A stretch of 42,368 nt of DNA, taken from CAZMFZ01 sp964565665 (lineage in GTDB: Bacteria; Bacteroidota; Bacteroidia; Cytophagales; UBA9547). The DNA is taken from contig CAZMFZ010000014.1 in NCBI GenBank assembly GCA_964565665.1, forward strand, positions 1 through 42,368. Direction: 5' to 3'. This document shows positions 33,822 to 42,368 of the stretch, one piece after another (positions within the stretch are counted from its first letter, which is position 1; the number at the start of each line of letters is the position of its first letter). The position numbers were made by a program, and so were the translations under genes. The notes beneath the pieces are model-generated. The model saw nothing but the letters and a program-made list of their open reading frames with translations. It was not told the origin of the DNA and did no database searches.

Positions 33822-34910
33822 ATGAAAGGCTATCGCTTCGAAGAATTTAGTGCCCAAGAAGGCAAATCTCCATTTGAAAAGTTGCTGGATATATTCCTGC
33901 AAATGATGAACATTACCTCTGGTAACGTAGCCGAAACACTCGACTGGATGAACGACCTCGATCGCCAATATAAATTAACTACAGATGACTATGGTATGGG
34001 CGACTTTATTGAAGACCTAAAACGTAACGGATACATAAATGAAGGTGAAAATGGCGACCTGCAAATGACTTCAAAAAGCGAGCAGCAAATCAGAAAAAAA
34101 TCGCTAGAAGATGTGTTTGGCAAAATAAAAAAGTCGAAACAAGGCAACCATAAAACACCATACACTGGCATAGGTGATGAAACCAGTGCTGATGTGCGAA
34201 GCTTTCAGTTTGGTGATGCTATGGATCAGATTTCAATGACTGAATCGATAAAAAATGCCCAAGTAAACCACGGTATCAATGAATTTAGCTTAGCGGAAGG
34301 CGACTTGGAAATAATGGAAAAAGAGCAGAAATCACAGACTTCTACCGTGTTGATGATTGATATTTCTCACTCTATGATTCTTTATGGCGAAGACCGCATC
34401 ACACCTGCAAAAAAAGTAGCTATGGCTTTGGCAGAAATGATAAAGATACAATATCCCAAAGATACTTTAGATATTGTAGTGTTTGGAGACGATGCTTGGC
34501 AGGTAAAAGTGAAAGATTTGCCGTATTTGCAAGTTGGGCCGTTTCACACCAATACGGTGGCTGGTTTGGAACTTTCGATGGAGCTACTTCGCAGGCGGAA
34601 AAACAAAAACAAGCAAATATTTATGATTACCGATGGTAAACCCACTTGCCTGAAAGAAGGAATCAATTATTACAAAAACAGTTGGGGGCTTGATAGAAAA
34701 GTAATCAACAAAACACTTACGTATGCAGCCCAATGTCGCAAACTCAAAATTCCTATTACCACTTTTATGATTGCCTCCGATCCGTATTTAAAACAATTTG
34801 TACATGAATTTACCGAAGTAAACAATGGCAAAGCCTATTACAGTGGGCTTGATGGCTTGGGAAGTTTTGTATTTGAAGATTTTCAAAACAACAGGAGAAA
34901 AACTGTGTAG
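33822..34910 (+). CDS. VWA (von Willebrand factor type A) domain protein
   Basis: The 362-residue soluble protein has an N-terminal helical region of about 170 residues (NVAETLDWMNDLDRQY, then IEDLKRNGYI) and a VWA domain (about 173-355). The metal-ion-dependent adhesion site is complete: DISHS (Asp180, Ser182, Ser184), a threonine in HTNT (about 243-245) and ITDG (Asp271). In Bacteroidota such proteins usually pair with a MoxR/magnesium-chelatase-type AAA ATPase as a chaperone-like unit, but neither neighbour here is one. It is divergent from the ypfJ-like gene and convergent with aroC. Confidence 0.92.
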   Translation: MKGYRFEEFSAQEGKSPFEKLLDIFLQMMNITSGNVAETLDWMNDLDRQYKLTTDDYGMGDFIEDLKRNGYINEGENGDLQMTSKSEQQIRKKSLEDVFGKIKKSKQGNHKTPYTGIGDETSADVRSFQFGDAMDQISMTESIKNAQVNHGINEFSLAEGDLEIMEKEQKSQTSTVLMIDISHSMILYGEDRITPAKKVAMALAEMIKIQYPKDTLDIVVFGDDAWQVKVKDLPYLQVGPFHTNTVAGLELSMELLRRRKNKNKQIFMITDGKPTCLKEGINYYKNSWGLDRKVINKTLTYAAQCRKLKIPITTFMIASDPYLKQFVHEFTEVNNGKAYYSGLDGLGSFVFEDFQNNRRKTV

Positions 34911-34935
34911 CATTTATTTTAAATGCTATTTGATT
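34908..34935 (+). terminator. AT-rich hairpin at the VWA stop codon
   Basis: TAGCATTTA (starting with the VWA stop codon) pairs with TAAATGCTA around a TTT loop, followed by TTTGATT. The stem is 9 bp and AT-rich, so this is a modest terminator between convergent genes. Confidence 0.5.
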
Positions 34936-34989
34936 ATGCTAATACTTGAAACCGTAAGACTATGCTTGATTAAAACTTGAGGCCCGCTT

Positions 34990-36096
34990 TCACACCAAAT
35001 CCTTTAGCTTAATTAGCTTGTTTCTCAACCAAAAATCGACTGTGACAAGTGCTGCCATAGCATCTACAATGGGTACTGCCCTTGGAAGCACACACGGATC
35101 ATGACGACCTTTTCCTGAAACTGTAATACTTTCACCTGCTTCATTTACACTTTCTTGATCTTGCATAATTGTGGCCACGGGCTTAAAAGCTACACGAAAA
35201 TATATATCTTCCCCGTTGGTAATACCACCTTGCACACCTCCAGAATAGTTTGTGCGGGTTTTCACTTTGCCATCTTCAATAAAAAATGGGTCGTTGTGCT
35301 GCGAACCATATAACTCTACACCTTCAAATCCGCTTCCGTATTCAAATCCTTTTACCGCATTGATACTCAGCATTGCCTTTCCTAATTCTGCATGAAATTT
35401 ATCAAATACAGGTTCGCCCAATCCGGCAGGCACACCTTGAATTACGCAACTTACAACACCACCAATGGTGTCTTGTTTTTTACGGGTATCATCTATCAAA
35501 TCGTACATTTTCTGAGCCGTTTCCGGGTCGGGGCAACGCACCTCATTGGTTTCGGTGAGTGATAAATCAAGTTCACTATAATATTTATTCAAAACTAACG
35601 GCCCCACTTGCGATACATAAGCGTTTATTTTCACACCAATTCTAGCCAATATTTGCTTCGCAACAGCTCCAGCAGCTACGCGAGCTATGGTTTCTCTTGC
35701 TGAACTTCTGCCTCCGCCTCTATAATCGCGAATGCCATATTTTACAAAATAAGTGTAATCCGCATGTGATGGTCTGAATGAAGTAGCAATATGAGAATAG
35801 TCTTTGCTTTTTTGGTCGGTATTGCGGACGGAAAATTCGATGGGCGTGCCTGTTGTAAAGATTTTGCCATCTTCATTTGGCTCAAAAACACCAGAAAGCA
35901 CTTCAAATTCATCGGGTTCACGCCTTTGGGTTACGATTTTAGACTGACCGGGTTTTCTACGGTCAAGTTCGTATTGTATTTCCTTCAAATCTAATTCTAA
36001 ACCTGCTGGACAACCATCAATAATTACCCCTACTGCCTTGCCATGTGATTCGCCAAAAGTAGTAATGCGAAATATTTTGCCATATAAATTGCCCAT
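34990..36096 (-). CDS. aroC: Chorismate synthase
   Basis: AroC converts 5-enolpyruvylshikimate 3-phosphate to chorismate using reduced FMN. The 368 residues show the family's three signatures: GESHGKAVGVIIDGCPAG (15-32), the RPSHADYTYFVKYGIRDYRGGGRSSARET block (about 107-135) with the FMN/substrate contacts, and the C-terminal region RHDPCVLPRAVPIVDAMAA (about 330-350). It starts at ATG 36096, about 20 bases downstream of a TATCTTTG box. The product feeds pabB and, further on, folK, both elsewhere in this window. Confidence 0.98.
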   Translation of the reverse strand: MGNLYGKIFRITTFGESHGKAVGVIIDGCPAGLELDLKEIQYELDRRKPGQSKIVTQRREPDEFEVLSGVFEPNEDGKIFTTGTPIEFSVRNTDQKSKDYSHIATSFRPSHADYTYFVKYGIRDYRGGGRSSARETIARVAAGAVAKQILARIGVKINAYVSQVGPLVLNKYYSELDLSLTETNEVRCPDPETAQKMYDLIDDTRKKQDTIGGVVSCVIQGVPAGLGEPVFDKFHAELGKAMLSINAVKGFEYGSGFEGVELYGSQHNDPFFIEDGKVKTRTNYSGGVQGGITNGEDIYFRVAFKPVATIMQDQESVNEAGESITVSGKGRHDPCVLPRAVPIVDAMAALVTVDFWLRNKLIKLKDLV

Positions 36097-36116
36097 AAAT
36101 GCTTTTGATTTGAATG

Positions 36117-36124
36117 CAAAGATA
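36117..36124 (-). promoter_or_regulatory. Candidate -7 box TATCTTTG for aroC
   Basis: A full TAnnTTTG match on the minus strand, 20 bases upstream of the aroC ATG. No TTG lies at the usual distance upstream (TTTG is only 13 bases away), so confidence is moderate. Confidence 0.45.
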
Positions 36125-36136
36125 AAAGAAACTATA

Positions 36137-37381
36137 TCAAATAAACCATTTCCTACTGAGCCAAGCCATTAACCCAAGGTAAAAAATAAAGCGTAAAAAA
36201 TGAGCTAAAGGCATGGCTTCTAATCCTAAAATGGGAATGAAAACCCATAACAAAAGTAAATAAACAGCAGCAGATGCGAACTGCGTGGCAATAAATGTTT
36301 TGGTTTTTAATTGGGCTTGCAGCACAAACCCAAATATCCATGAGGGAAACTTGAGCCAATCTCCAAGCAATAAAAAACCTAATAAATGCTGCCCACCTTT
36401 AAATTCCTGACTGTAAAAAAGACTTAAAATATCGTATCTGAAATGGTAAATAATTGTTAAACCAATACCCGTAAGCACCAGCGTAAAAAGCAAGCTTTTA
36501 CGCACAAACAATCTTAATTTGGCTTCTTCATCCATATAAGACGAAATTTTGGTAAAGATTAAAATGCCCAAAGCTGCGCTAAATACACTAGTGTAGCCAT
36601 CGGAAACCTTTGCTACGGCTTGCCAAAGCCCTGTTTGGTAGGTACTGAAAGTTTTAATAAGATAGCTGCGGACATAAAAATCTACCAATCGAGCCAACAC
36701 ACCACTTGCCATTGCGGTGAGCAAAAACTGGAATATTTGGTTGAAAGCCTTTTTCTCAAAATTAGCTGTGAATTTTTTGAGTCGCGATAAATTTGCGTTT
36801 ATATAATAAATAAGTATAATCACCAACATAGATGCAGGAGATGCAGCCAAGTACAAAAGCGAAGTTACCAGCCCCTTTTGCATTCCTACATAAATTAAAA
36901 TTAGCCCAATGGCATTGTTGAGTACGCTTAAAATGGTGAATGCCCTAATGTGTTGCATAGCCATTAAAAGAGAAATAAATAGCAGCCCAATCATATGCAA
37001 AAGAGTAGCTACAATAAGCCATGTGATATTGATTGGGGAGAATAGTTGCGGAGGGAAATCGTGGTAAAAAGTAAACCCAATGGAGAATAAAAAGGCTAAA
37101 ACAACTATAAAAGTGACAAAAGTGAGTGTAATCCCATAAGTGAAGGCATTATTCCATTCTCTTTGGCTAATATTTTCATTGGCAAGAATTTTGATAAGTC
37201 CGCGATTGATACCTTCATTGGTAATAGATGCAAAAATGGCAATTAGGTTTTGAAAATGGGCTAAAAGCGTAACCCCTTGCGGACCAAAATAAACTGAAAA
37301 GAGCTTGTTGGTGATAAAACTATAGGCTGCGAAAGCCAAAGATGATAAGCCTGTCCAGAATGATTTTTTGAGGAAATCCAA
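36137..37381 (-). CDS. Wzx-like polysaccharide flippase (O-antigen translocase family)
   Basis: The 414-residue protein is a polytopic membrane protein with about twelve hydrophobic segments. It starts MDFLKKSFWTGLSSLAFAAYSF with the block FGPQGVTLLAHFQNLIAIF, resembling WzxE/O-antigen translocases of the MOP superfamily, which flip undecaprenyl-diphosphate-linked glycans across the inner membrane. No glycosyltransferase or polymerase gene is adjacent; rfbC and the CpsB-like phosphatase, 10 kb away, are the only other polysaccharide genes. Its start lies 221 bp from radA and its end 40 bp before aroC. The precise lipid-linked glycan cannot be told. Confidence 0.85.
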   Translation of the reverse strand: MDFLKKSFWTGLSSLAFAAYSFITNKLFSVYFGPQGVTLLAHFQNLIAIFASITNEGINRGLIKILANENISQREWNNAFTYGITLTFVTFIVVLAFLFSIGFTFYHDFPPQLFSPINITWLIVATLLHMIGLLFISLLMAMQHIRAFTILSVLNNAIGLILIYVGMQKGLVTSLLYLAASPASMLVIILIYYINANLSRLKKFTANFEKKAFNQIFQFLLTAMASGVLARLVDFYVRSYLIKTFSTYQTGLWQAVAKVSDGYTSVFSAALGILIFTKISSYMDEEAKLRLFVRKSLLFTLVLTGIGLTIIYHFRYDILSLFYSQEFKGGQHLLGFLLLGDWLKFPSWIFGFVLQAQLKTKTFIATQFASAAVYLLLLWVFIPILGLEAMPLAHFLRFIFYLGLMAWLSRKWFI

Positions 37382-37602
37382 AATTCAGTATGCTACATTT
37401 TTTGTCAAATTTGCCATATAATTATGTAAATCTGAAACTTTGATTTTAGAAAAGAGTCTTTTAAATGATTTTTGGTATAAAGTCCATCTCCAACTTCTTC
37501 AAATCTAACTGCACCTGTCAAAAATTAGTGGCTACTACCAGAAATAAATTCGTAATATGGCACTTTCATTAAGTGAGGAAATATGTTTTATAAAAATAAT
37601 TA

Positions 37603-39006
37603 CTACCCAAACAGCCCCGAAAATACCTCATCCAACTTAGCAACAGCATTCACTTTTATTTTATAGCTCTGCAAATCGAGCCCTTTCAAGCAGAATTTTG
37701 ATAAATATATTTCCTTAAAGCCTAATTTTTCTGCTTCAGTTATTCTCTGCTCAACCCTATTTACTGCCCTAATTTCTCCACCAAGCCCTACTTCGGCCGA
37801 AAAACACACATCGTGCGGTATTGATATTTCATCGTATGATGAAATAATGGAGATACAAACTGCTAAATCAATGGCGGGGTCTTCTACTTTTAGTCCTCCG
37901 GCAATATTTAGAAATACATCTTGCTGACCTAATCGAAAGCCTCCTCGTTTTTCCAACACAGCCAACAACATGTTCAATCGTTTTCCGTCAAATCCTGTGG
38001 TTGTTCTTTGGGGTGTTCCATAGGTAGCAGGGCTTACCAACGACTGAATTTCAATCATCAAAGGTCTATTCCCTTCCAGCATTGATGCAATGGCTACTCC
38101 GCTCAAATCGCCCTCACGTTGCGACAGTAATATTTCAGAAGGGTTATTTACCTCTCTCAAGCCTGTACCTTGCATTTCGTATATTCCCATTTCGGAGGCC
38201 GATCCGAATCGATTTTTTGTAGCTCTTAGAATGCGATAACTCATGTGCCTGTCGCCTTCGAATTGTAGCACGGTATCTACCATGTGTTCCAGCACTTTTG
38301 GCCCAGCAATTGTACCTTCTTTGGTAATGTGGCCTATTAACAACACAGGAGTTCCCGTTTCTTTGGCGTATTTCAAAAATTCTGCCGTGCATTCTCGCAC
38401 TTGCGAAACTGTACCCGCTGAAGATTCAATAAAAGCAGAAGCCATGGTCTGAATAGAATCTACGATTACAATTTCAGGCTCTAATATTTCTATTTGCTTA
38501 AAAATATTTTGTGTAGATGTTTCTGTGAGAATATAGCACCCTGCCTCTGGTCTGTTATTTATTTGAGATAATAAATCGGGCGTTTTTATACGTTCAGCAC
38601 GCATTTTCACTTGCTGTTCGCTTTCTTCACCTGAAATATAAAGAATTTTCAAGTGAGGCAAACTCACTGCCAATTGCAACAATAAGGTAGATTTTCCAAT
38701 GCCCGGCTCGCCTCCCATTAGCACAATTGAGCCTGGCACTATTCCGCCTCCAAGCACACGATTTAGCTCATTGTCAAGGGTAATAATACGATTTTGCTCA
38801 TTGTAAGCTATATCTGCGATGGCTTTAGGCCTAGCTGCTATCTGCTTAGAGGTAGATGTCTTCCATTCCGCTTTGGCACCATCGTCTTTCTGCACTATTT
38901 CTTCTACAAAAGTATTCCAAGTGTTGCACGATGGGCATTTACCAAGCCACTTGGGCGATTGATACCCACACGATTGGCATGAATAGGTAGTTCTTAATTT
39001 TGACAT
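37603..39006 (-). CDS. radA: DNA repair protein RadA
   Basis: RadA is a RecA-like branch-migration helicase in recombinational repair. The 467 residues contain the N-terminal zinc finger (Cys10, 13, 24, 27), the Walker A motif GGEPGIGKST (98-107), Walker B in IVIVDSIQT (about 180), the RadA-specific KNRFG (about 255) and a C-terminal Lon-protease-like domain (from about 300; VFLNIAGGLKVEDPAIDLAV) without the protease dyad. The length is normal. It is flanked by gaps of 221 and 111 bp and appears to be its own unit. Confidence 0.98.
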   Translation of the reverse strand: MSKLRTTYSCQSCGYQSPKWLGKCPSCNTWNTFVEEIVQKDDGAKAEWKTSTSKQIAARPKAIADIAYNEQNRIITLDNELNRVLGGGIVPGSIVLMGGEPGIGKSTLLLQLAVSLPHLKILYISGEESEQQVKMRAERIKTPDLLSQINNRPEAGCYILTETSTQNIFKQIEILEPEIVIVDSIQTMASAFIESSAGTVSQVRECTAEFLKYAKETGTPVLLIGHITKEGTIAGPKVLEHMVDTVLQFEGDRHMSYRILRATKNRFGSASEMGIYEMQGTGLREVNNPSEILLSQREGDLSGVAIASMLEGNRPLMIEIQSLVSPATYGTPQRTTTGFDGKRLNMLLAVLEKRGGFRLGQQDVFLNIAGGLKVEDPAIDLAVCISIISSYDEISIPHDVCFSAEVGLGGEIRAVNRVEQRITEAEKLGFKEIYLSKFCLKGLDLQSYKIKVNAVAKLDEVFSGLFG

Positions 39007-39117
39007 TCAATTTTTTGGAACAGGATTTTGGGAGAAATTTTTTCTAAATCCTCATTTCTTCATTTCTTAATTATTCAAACAAAGTAAGCGGGGTAGTAAA
39101 AAAAAACAAAATAACAC

Positions 39118-39897
39118 TTACTCATTTATATAAAACTTCCCTTTAAATACCATTTGGGCAAGACCGGTAAGATGCACATTTTGAAAAGAATTGATTACTT
39201 TTTCAAACGACACACTCAAATCTCCTCCCAAAGTTTTGATTTTTATCGGGCTTTCAAAGCCTTTGATTGAAGCTACCAAGGCTGCGGCTGTTACTCCAGT
39301 GCCGCAAGATAGGGTTTCGTCTTCCACGCCACGTTCGTATGTGCGTACAAAAAGCTCATTGTCACTTATTTTCTGAACAAAATTTACGTTAGTGCCATCA
39401 GTCTTATATTTTTCATTGTAGCGAACGGCTCTGCCTTCACTAAAAATATCTAGTTTGTGTACATCATCTACAAATTTTACATAATGTGGCGAACCCGTAT
39501 TTAAAAAGTAACTATTTCCATCTTCTTCAATTATCACTACATCGTTCATTTTTAGTGAAACCAAATCATCTACAATCCGAGCTTCATGTTCGCCATCTAC
39601 GGCTTTAAATGTGCATCTTTCGCCTATCACACCTAAAAATTGGGCGAACATCACCAAACACCTACCTCCATTTCCGCACATACTGCTTTCATTGCCATCA
39701 CTGTTGAAGTATACCATTCGAAAATCAAGTTTTTTGTGCTTTTGAAGCAGTATCAAGCCATCTGCACCAATGCCAAACCTGCGGTCGCATATTTTTTTTA
39801 TCAACTCGGTGTTGGTAACGTCAAAGTTTTCGTCTCTGTCGTCTATCATCACAAAATCATTGCCTGTTCCTTGATACTTGCAAAATTTGATTTTCAT
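39118..39897 (-). CDS. dapF: Diaminopimelate epimerase
   Basis: DapF interconverts LL- and meso-diaminopimelate for lysine and peptidoglycan synthesis. The 259-residue protein has GTGNDFVMIDDR (10-21), the first catalytic cysteine in SSMCGNGGRC (Cys74) and the second in ETLSCGTGVTA (Cys198), the two acid/base residues of this cofactor-free epimerase. The length is slightly short but complete. It diverges from moaCB across 267 bp. Confidence 0.97.
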   Translation of the reverse strand: MKIKFCKYQGTGNDFVMIDDRDENFDVTNTELIKKICDRRFGIGADGLILLQKHKKLDFRMVYFNSDGNESSMCGNGGRCLVMFAQFLGVIGERCTFKAVDGEHEARIVDDLVSLKMNDVVIIEEDGNSYFLNTGSPHYVKFVDDVHKLDIFSEGRAVRYNEKYKTDGTNVNFVQKISDNELFVRTYERGVEDETLSCGTGVTAAALVASIKGFESPIKIKTLGGDLSVSFEKVINSFQNVHLTGLAQMVFKGKFYINE

Positions 39898-40164
39898 CTT
39901 TTTTGTAGTTATTTGACACTCAAAATGTTAATACTTTATAAAAATGGTATATCTTATAATTCGACAATTCCAAAGTTAATAGCTAAATTGGCTATTTTAC
40001 TTATTTTGAATACAATTTATCACAAATCCATTGCTAAGAAAAGCTTTCTACTTATTATTTTTAATGAATAACATCTATTTGTTATCTATCATTTTAAATT
40101 GTAGTATATAAGTGTGTTTCTTTGTAATATACCATTATTATCCTACACAAACCTTCGTAAGCTT

Positions 40165-41079
40165 ATGAGAGATATTACCGGGAAAACATCCACTTTACGC
40201 TCAGCCGCAGCCACAGCCACTGTTTTTTGCAATATAGAAACACTTCAACTGATAGAAAGTAAGCGTGTTGAAAAAGGAGATATTTTTGAATTTGCAAAAG
40301 CTGCGGGCTTTTTTGCAGCTAAGAAAACCGACCAATTGTTGCCACATTGCCATCCGGTAGGCATAGATGCCATGCAGATAGATTTTGAGATACTAAATAA
40401 AGATGGCATAGCAGGGATAAAAATCCTTTCTACAGCTCAATACGTGGGGAAAACAGGCATTGAAATGGAAGTATTAACTGGTGTAAGCATTGCTGCTCTT
40501 ACTATTTACGATATGCTAAAGCCTGTAGACAAAAATCTTTCGATCGGGGAAATAAAATTGCTTGATAAAAAAGGTGGCAAAAGCCAACGAAAATATTTCA
40601 ATACACCGCCAAGTTGTGCTGTACTGGTGTGTTCCGATTCTACTTTTGAAGAAAAAAGAGAAGATAATTCGGGTAAAAAAATAATTGAAATGCTTAATTT
40701 TCATGGTATTGAAATTATAGAATATAAAATAGTGCCGGATGAAAAGCATATTATTCAACAAACAATAAAAGACTGGGTGGCGATAGATATTCAGTATATA
40801 TTCACTACAGGTGGCACTGGCTTAGGGCCGAGAGACAATACTGTAGCCGCAGTAAAAGAAATACTAGAAAGAGATGCAGATGGCATTGCTGAAGCCATGC
40901 GGAGCCACGGGCAGCAACGTACGCCATTGGCCATGATGTCGAGGTTGGTGGCAGGTTCCATAGCTTTTACCACCATTGTTACGTTGCCTGGCAGCACTTC
41001 AGGTGTTGTAGAATCTTTACAAGCCATTTTACCTGCCGTATTTCATGCGCGTAAAATGCTGAAAGGTGGCGGGCATTAA
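40165..41079 (+). CDS. moaCB: Bifunctional molybdenum cofactor biosynthesis protein MoaC/MoaB
   Basis: The MoaC part (about residues 1-145) makes cyclic pyranopterin monophosphate from the MoaA product; TDQLLPHCHPVGIDAM (about 58-73) and GIEMEVLTGVSIAALTIYDM (about 95-114) are its hallmark blocks. The MoaB/MogA-like part (about 150-304; CAVLVCSDSTFEE, then FTTGGTGLGPRDNT, then LPGSTSGVVESLQAI) would adenylate molybdopterin. Such fusions are known in Bacteroidota. The frame is open from 40114, but I choose ATG 40165 (MRDITGKTSTLRSA), where MoaC proteins begin. No other cofactor gene (moaA, moaE, moeA) lies in the window, and the next gene is unrelated. Confidence 0.94.
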   Translation: MRDITGKTSTLRSAAATATVFCNIETLQLIESKRVEKGDIFEFAKAAGFFAAKKTDQLLPHCHPVGIDAMQIDFEILNKDGIAGIKILSTAQYVGKTGIEMEVLTGVSIAALTIYDMLKPVDKNLSIGEIKLLDKKGGKSQRKYFNTPPSCAVLVCSDSTFEEKREDNSGKKIIEMLNFHGIEIIEYKIVPDEKHIIQQTIKDWVAIDIQYIFTTGGTGLGPRDNTVAAVKEILERDADGIAEAMRSHGQQRTPLAMMSRLVAGSIAFTTIVTLPGSTSGVVESLQAILPAVFHARKMLKGGGH

Positions 41080-41098
41080 TATTGAGTTTAATTATTTG

Positions 41099-41130
41099 AT
41101 TTTCAATTTGTGTGACTAATTGAAAAATTT
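41099..41130 (+). terminator. Weak AT-rich hairpin after moaCB
   Basis: TTTTCAATT pairs with AATTGAAAA around a nine-base loop and is followed by ATTTAATTT. The stem has few GC pairs, so termination would be inefficient. Confidence 0.3.
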
Positions 41131-41184
41131 AATTTGAACAAAGCCAAGCGTCTGATTGTATAATAATTTGATAAATATATAATA

Positions 41185-42366
41185 ATGGCAAGCCCAGTCG
41201 CCCCAGATTTTTTAAAACCAACAATTGATTTCAAAAATATAGAATGGACAATTGTCGATTCAGTGACTGATATTCAAGATGAGTTTTTGGCTTTATTAGA
41301 GTTTCAAAATATAAAGTTTAAAGAGTTTCAATTAATTGAGAAATTTACATCTAATGCCAAAACTCAATTTGTATGTGCGTTTATTAATACAAGCCCTATT
41401 TTATTGTTTCCAATTCAGGAAATATGGCTTAGTAAGGCCAATTTCCCTGGGTTCAAACGTAATTTTTGGCAACGATTAGCCTCAGTTGTTATTGATTTTA
41501 GTTGCCTTAATTTATTATTTTCGGGTAGTTTGCTTCATATTGATAAAAGCTATCTAACATACGACACCCATCAAATTTCCGCTCTTGAAGCCTATCGCAT
41601 CCACTTCGAAATTATTTTAAGCCTAAGGAAAGAAAAATCCTATGCTGCTCAAATGGTGCATCTGTCAACAAGTTTTGCGAAAAAACTTGAGGTTTCCTTT
41701 CAATCTTGGGGCTTTGAGCAGCCATTGCCAGACTATGAAATGCAGCTCAATTTACGTAACCATTGGTTAAGTTGGGAAGCATATTTAGCTGACTTGTCAA
41801 AAAAATATGCTGTAAGAGCCACAAAGATAAAAGCAGCAGCAGCTTCTCTAGAAATAAAATTTTTGGATGATACAGAAATAAAAAAGCTTGAAACTGTGAT
41901 TCAATCGCTCTATTTGCAAACCATTAAAAAACAAGAGGTGTTGCTTACACAAGCATCACAAGGGTATTTTGCTGCTGTAAAAGAGATTTATAAGGACGCT
42001 TTTCAAGTAAAAGGTATTTTCAAAGAAGGAAAACTTTTGGCATTTTATAGTTGGTTTGAATACGAGGAGTCAATCGAAATGCACTTTATTGGGCTAGACT
42101 ACAAGCACAATACTGAACACCAATTATATTTCAACATATTATTTGAGGGAATGCTTGATGGGATTGCTTTGGGGAAAAAATCTGTTTTATATGGTCGCAC
42201 AAGTCTGGAGGCCAAAGCCAGTTTGGGTGCAGTGGCCATACCTTCGTCAAGTTATTTGCGACTTGGAATGGTAAATAGCTGCATTACAGATACGCTCCAA
42301 AACTATATTAGTAAATTGGAAAACCCAATCTGGAAGGAGCGAAATCCTTTGAAAATAAAAGCTTGA
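41185..42366 (+). CDS. GNAT/FemAB-like acyltransferase-fold protein
   Basis: The 393-residue soluble protein resembles the GNAT-fold group related to FemAB aminoacyl transferases and COG3146-type proteins. The second half contains YLADLSKKYAVRATKIKAAA (about 198-217) and the strand-helix pattern GYFAAVKEIYKDAFQVKGIFKEGKLLAFYSWFE (about 260-292) followed by HFIGLDYKHNTEHQLYFNIL, which is like the acyl-donor-binding half of these proteins. I see no clear catalytic residue and cannot name a substrate; peptide or amino acid transfer is only the fold's general job. It lies 105 bp after moaCB, and its stop is 2 bases before the window end. Confidence 0.6.
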   Translation: MASPVAPDFLKPTIDFKNIEWTIVDSVTDIQDEFLALLEFQNIKFKEFQLIEKFTSNAKTQFVCAFINTSPILLFPIQEIWLSKANFPGFKRNFWQRLASVVIDFSCLNLLFSGSLLHIDKSYLTYDTHQISALEAYRIHFEIILSLRKEKSYAAQMVHLSTSFAKKLEVSFQSWGFEQPLPDYEMQLNLRNHWLSWEAYLADLSKKYAVRATKIKAAAASLEIKFLDDTEIKKLETVIQSLYLQTIKKQEVLLTQASQGYFAAVKEIYKDAFQVKGIFKEGKLLAFYSWFEYEESIEMHFIGLDYKHNTEHQLYFNILFEGMLDGIALGKKSVLYGRTSLEAKASLGAVAIPSSSYLRLGMVNSCITDTLQNYISKLENPIWKERNPLKIKA

Positions 42367-42368
42367 GC

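Noticed and set aside
40114..40164. Longer start of MoaCB
   Set aside because: The 17 extra residues do not resemble MoaC; the usual start MRDIT...T lies at 40165.
1..42368. Terminal repeat suggesting a circular or complete element
   Set aside because: Only a 6-base GCTCAA word is shared in inverted orientation near the ends, which is expected by chance; tilS is simply cut by the window edge.

Overview
The window reads as chromosomal DNA of a Bacteroidota bacterium, probably of the Cytophagales/Sphingobacteriales/Chitinophagales type, although the sequence alone does not fix the order. The evidence is a SusC/SusD outer-membrane pair with a SusE-type starch-binding protein, two proteins with C-terminal type IX secretion sorting domains, TAnnTTTG promoter boxes in place of E. 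coli-like -10 boxes, few clear Shine-Dalgarno sites, low GC, and Bacteroidota-type gene sets (TPR-ComA-AroE, fused MoaC-MoaB). No rRNA, tRNA, CRISPR array, intact insertion sequence or prophage was seen.

Layout. 1-6.96 kb is housekeeping: the 5' part of tilS, folK and a small lipoprotein form one leftward unit, followed by prfA, an Omp85-type barrel protein, an Mpo1-like membrane protein, pabB and a Tat-exported sugar isomerase-like protein. 7.1-7.7 kb holds an orphan ECF sigma factor. 7.8-17.9 kb is a starch/alpha-glucan utilisation locus: GH31 alpha-glucosidase and GH13 alpha-amylase run leftward, and a SusE-like fragment, SusC and SusD run rightward. 17.9-20.4 kb holds a GapN-type aldehyde dehydrogenase diverging from a damaged region where an NMT1-type substrate-binding protein is fused to a beheaded YajQ. 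20.5-24.8 kb holds TPR protein, ComA-like phosphosulfolactate synthase, aroE and an M16 peptidase. A very AT-rich gene-free island (24.8-25.2 kb) is followed by ispF, rfbC, a CpsB/CapC-type phosphatase and fabG. 28-32.6 kb holds a small membrane protein and a 1292-residue secreted T9SS protein. 32.7-42.4 kb holds a YpfJ-type metallopeptidase, a VWA protein, aroC, a Wzx-like flippase, radA, dapF, moaCB and a GNAT-like protein.

How the genes connect. aroE, aroC, pabB and folK are scattered steps of one route from shikimate through chorismate and aminodeoxychorismate to folate. rfbC, the CpsB-like phosphatase and the flippase point to surface polysaccharide synthesis. GH13 and GH31 would cut alpha-glucan to glucose, while SusC/D/E-type proteins bind and import it.

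The most notable observation is structural. At 12,295 a 5'-truncated alpha-amylase and a 5'-truncated SusE meet head to head, both without export signals. At about 20,010 the front of one gene joins the back of another. Between the two glycosidases lies a short stretch resembling the end of one gene and the start of another. These may be real rearrangements in a decaying starch locus, or chimeric joints from DNA amplification, cloning or assembly; the sequence alone cannot decide. I did not find a convincing wholly new biological system.
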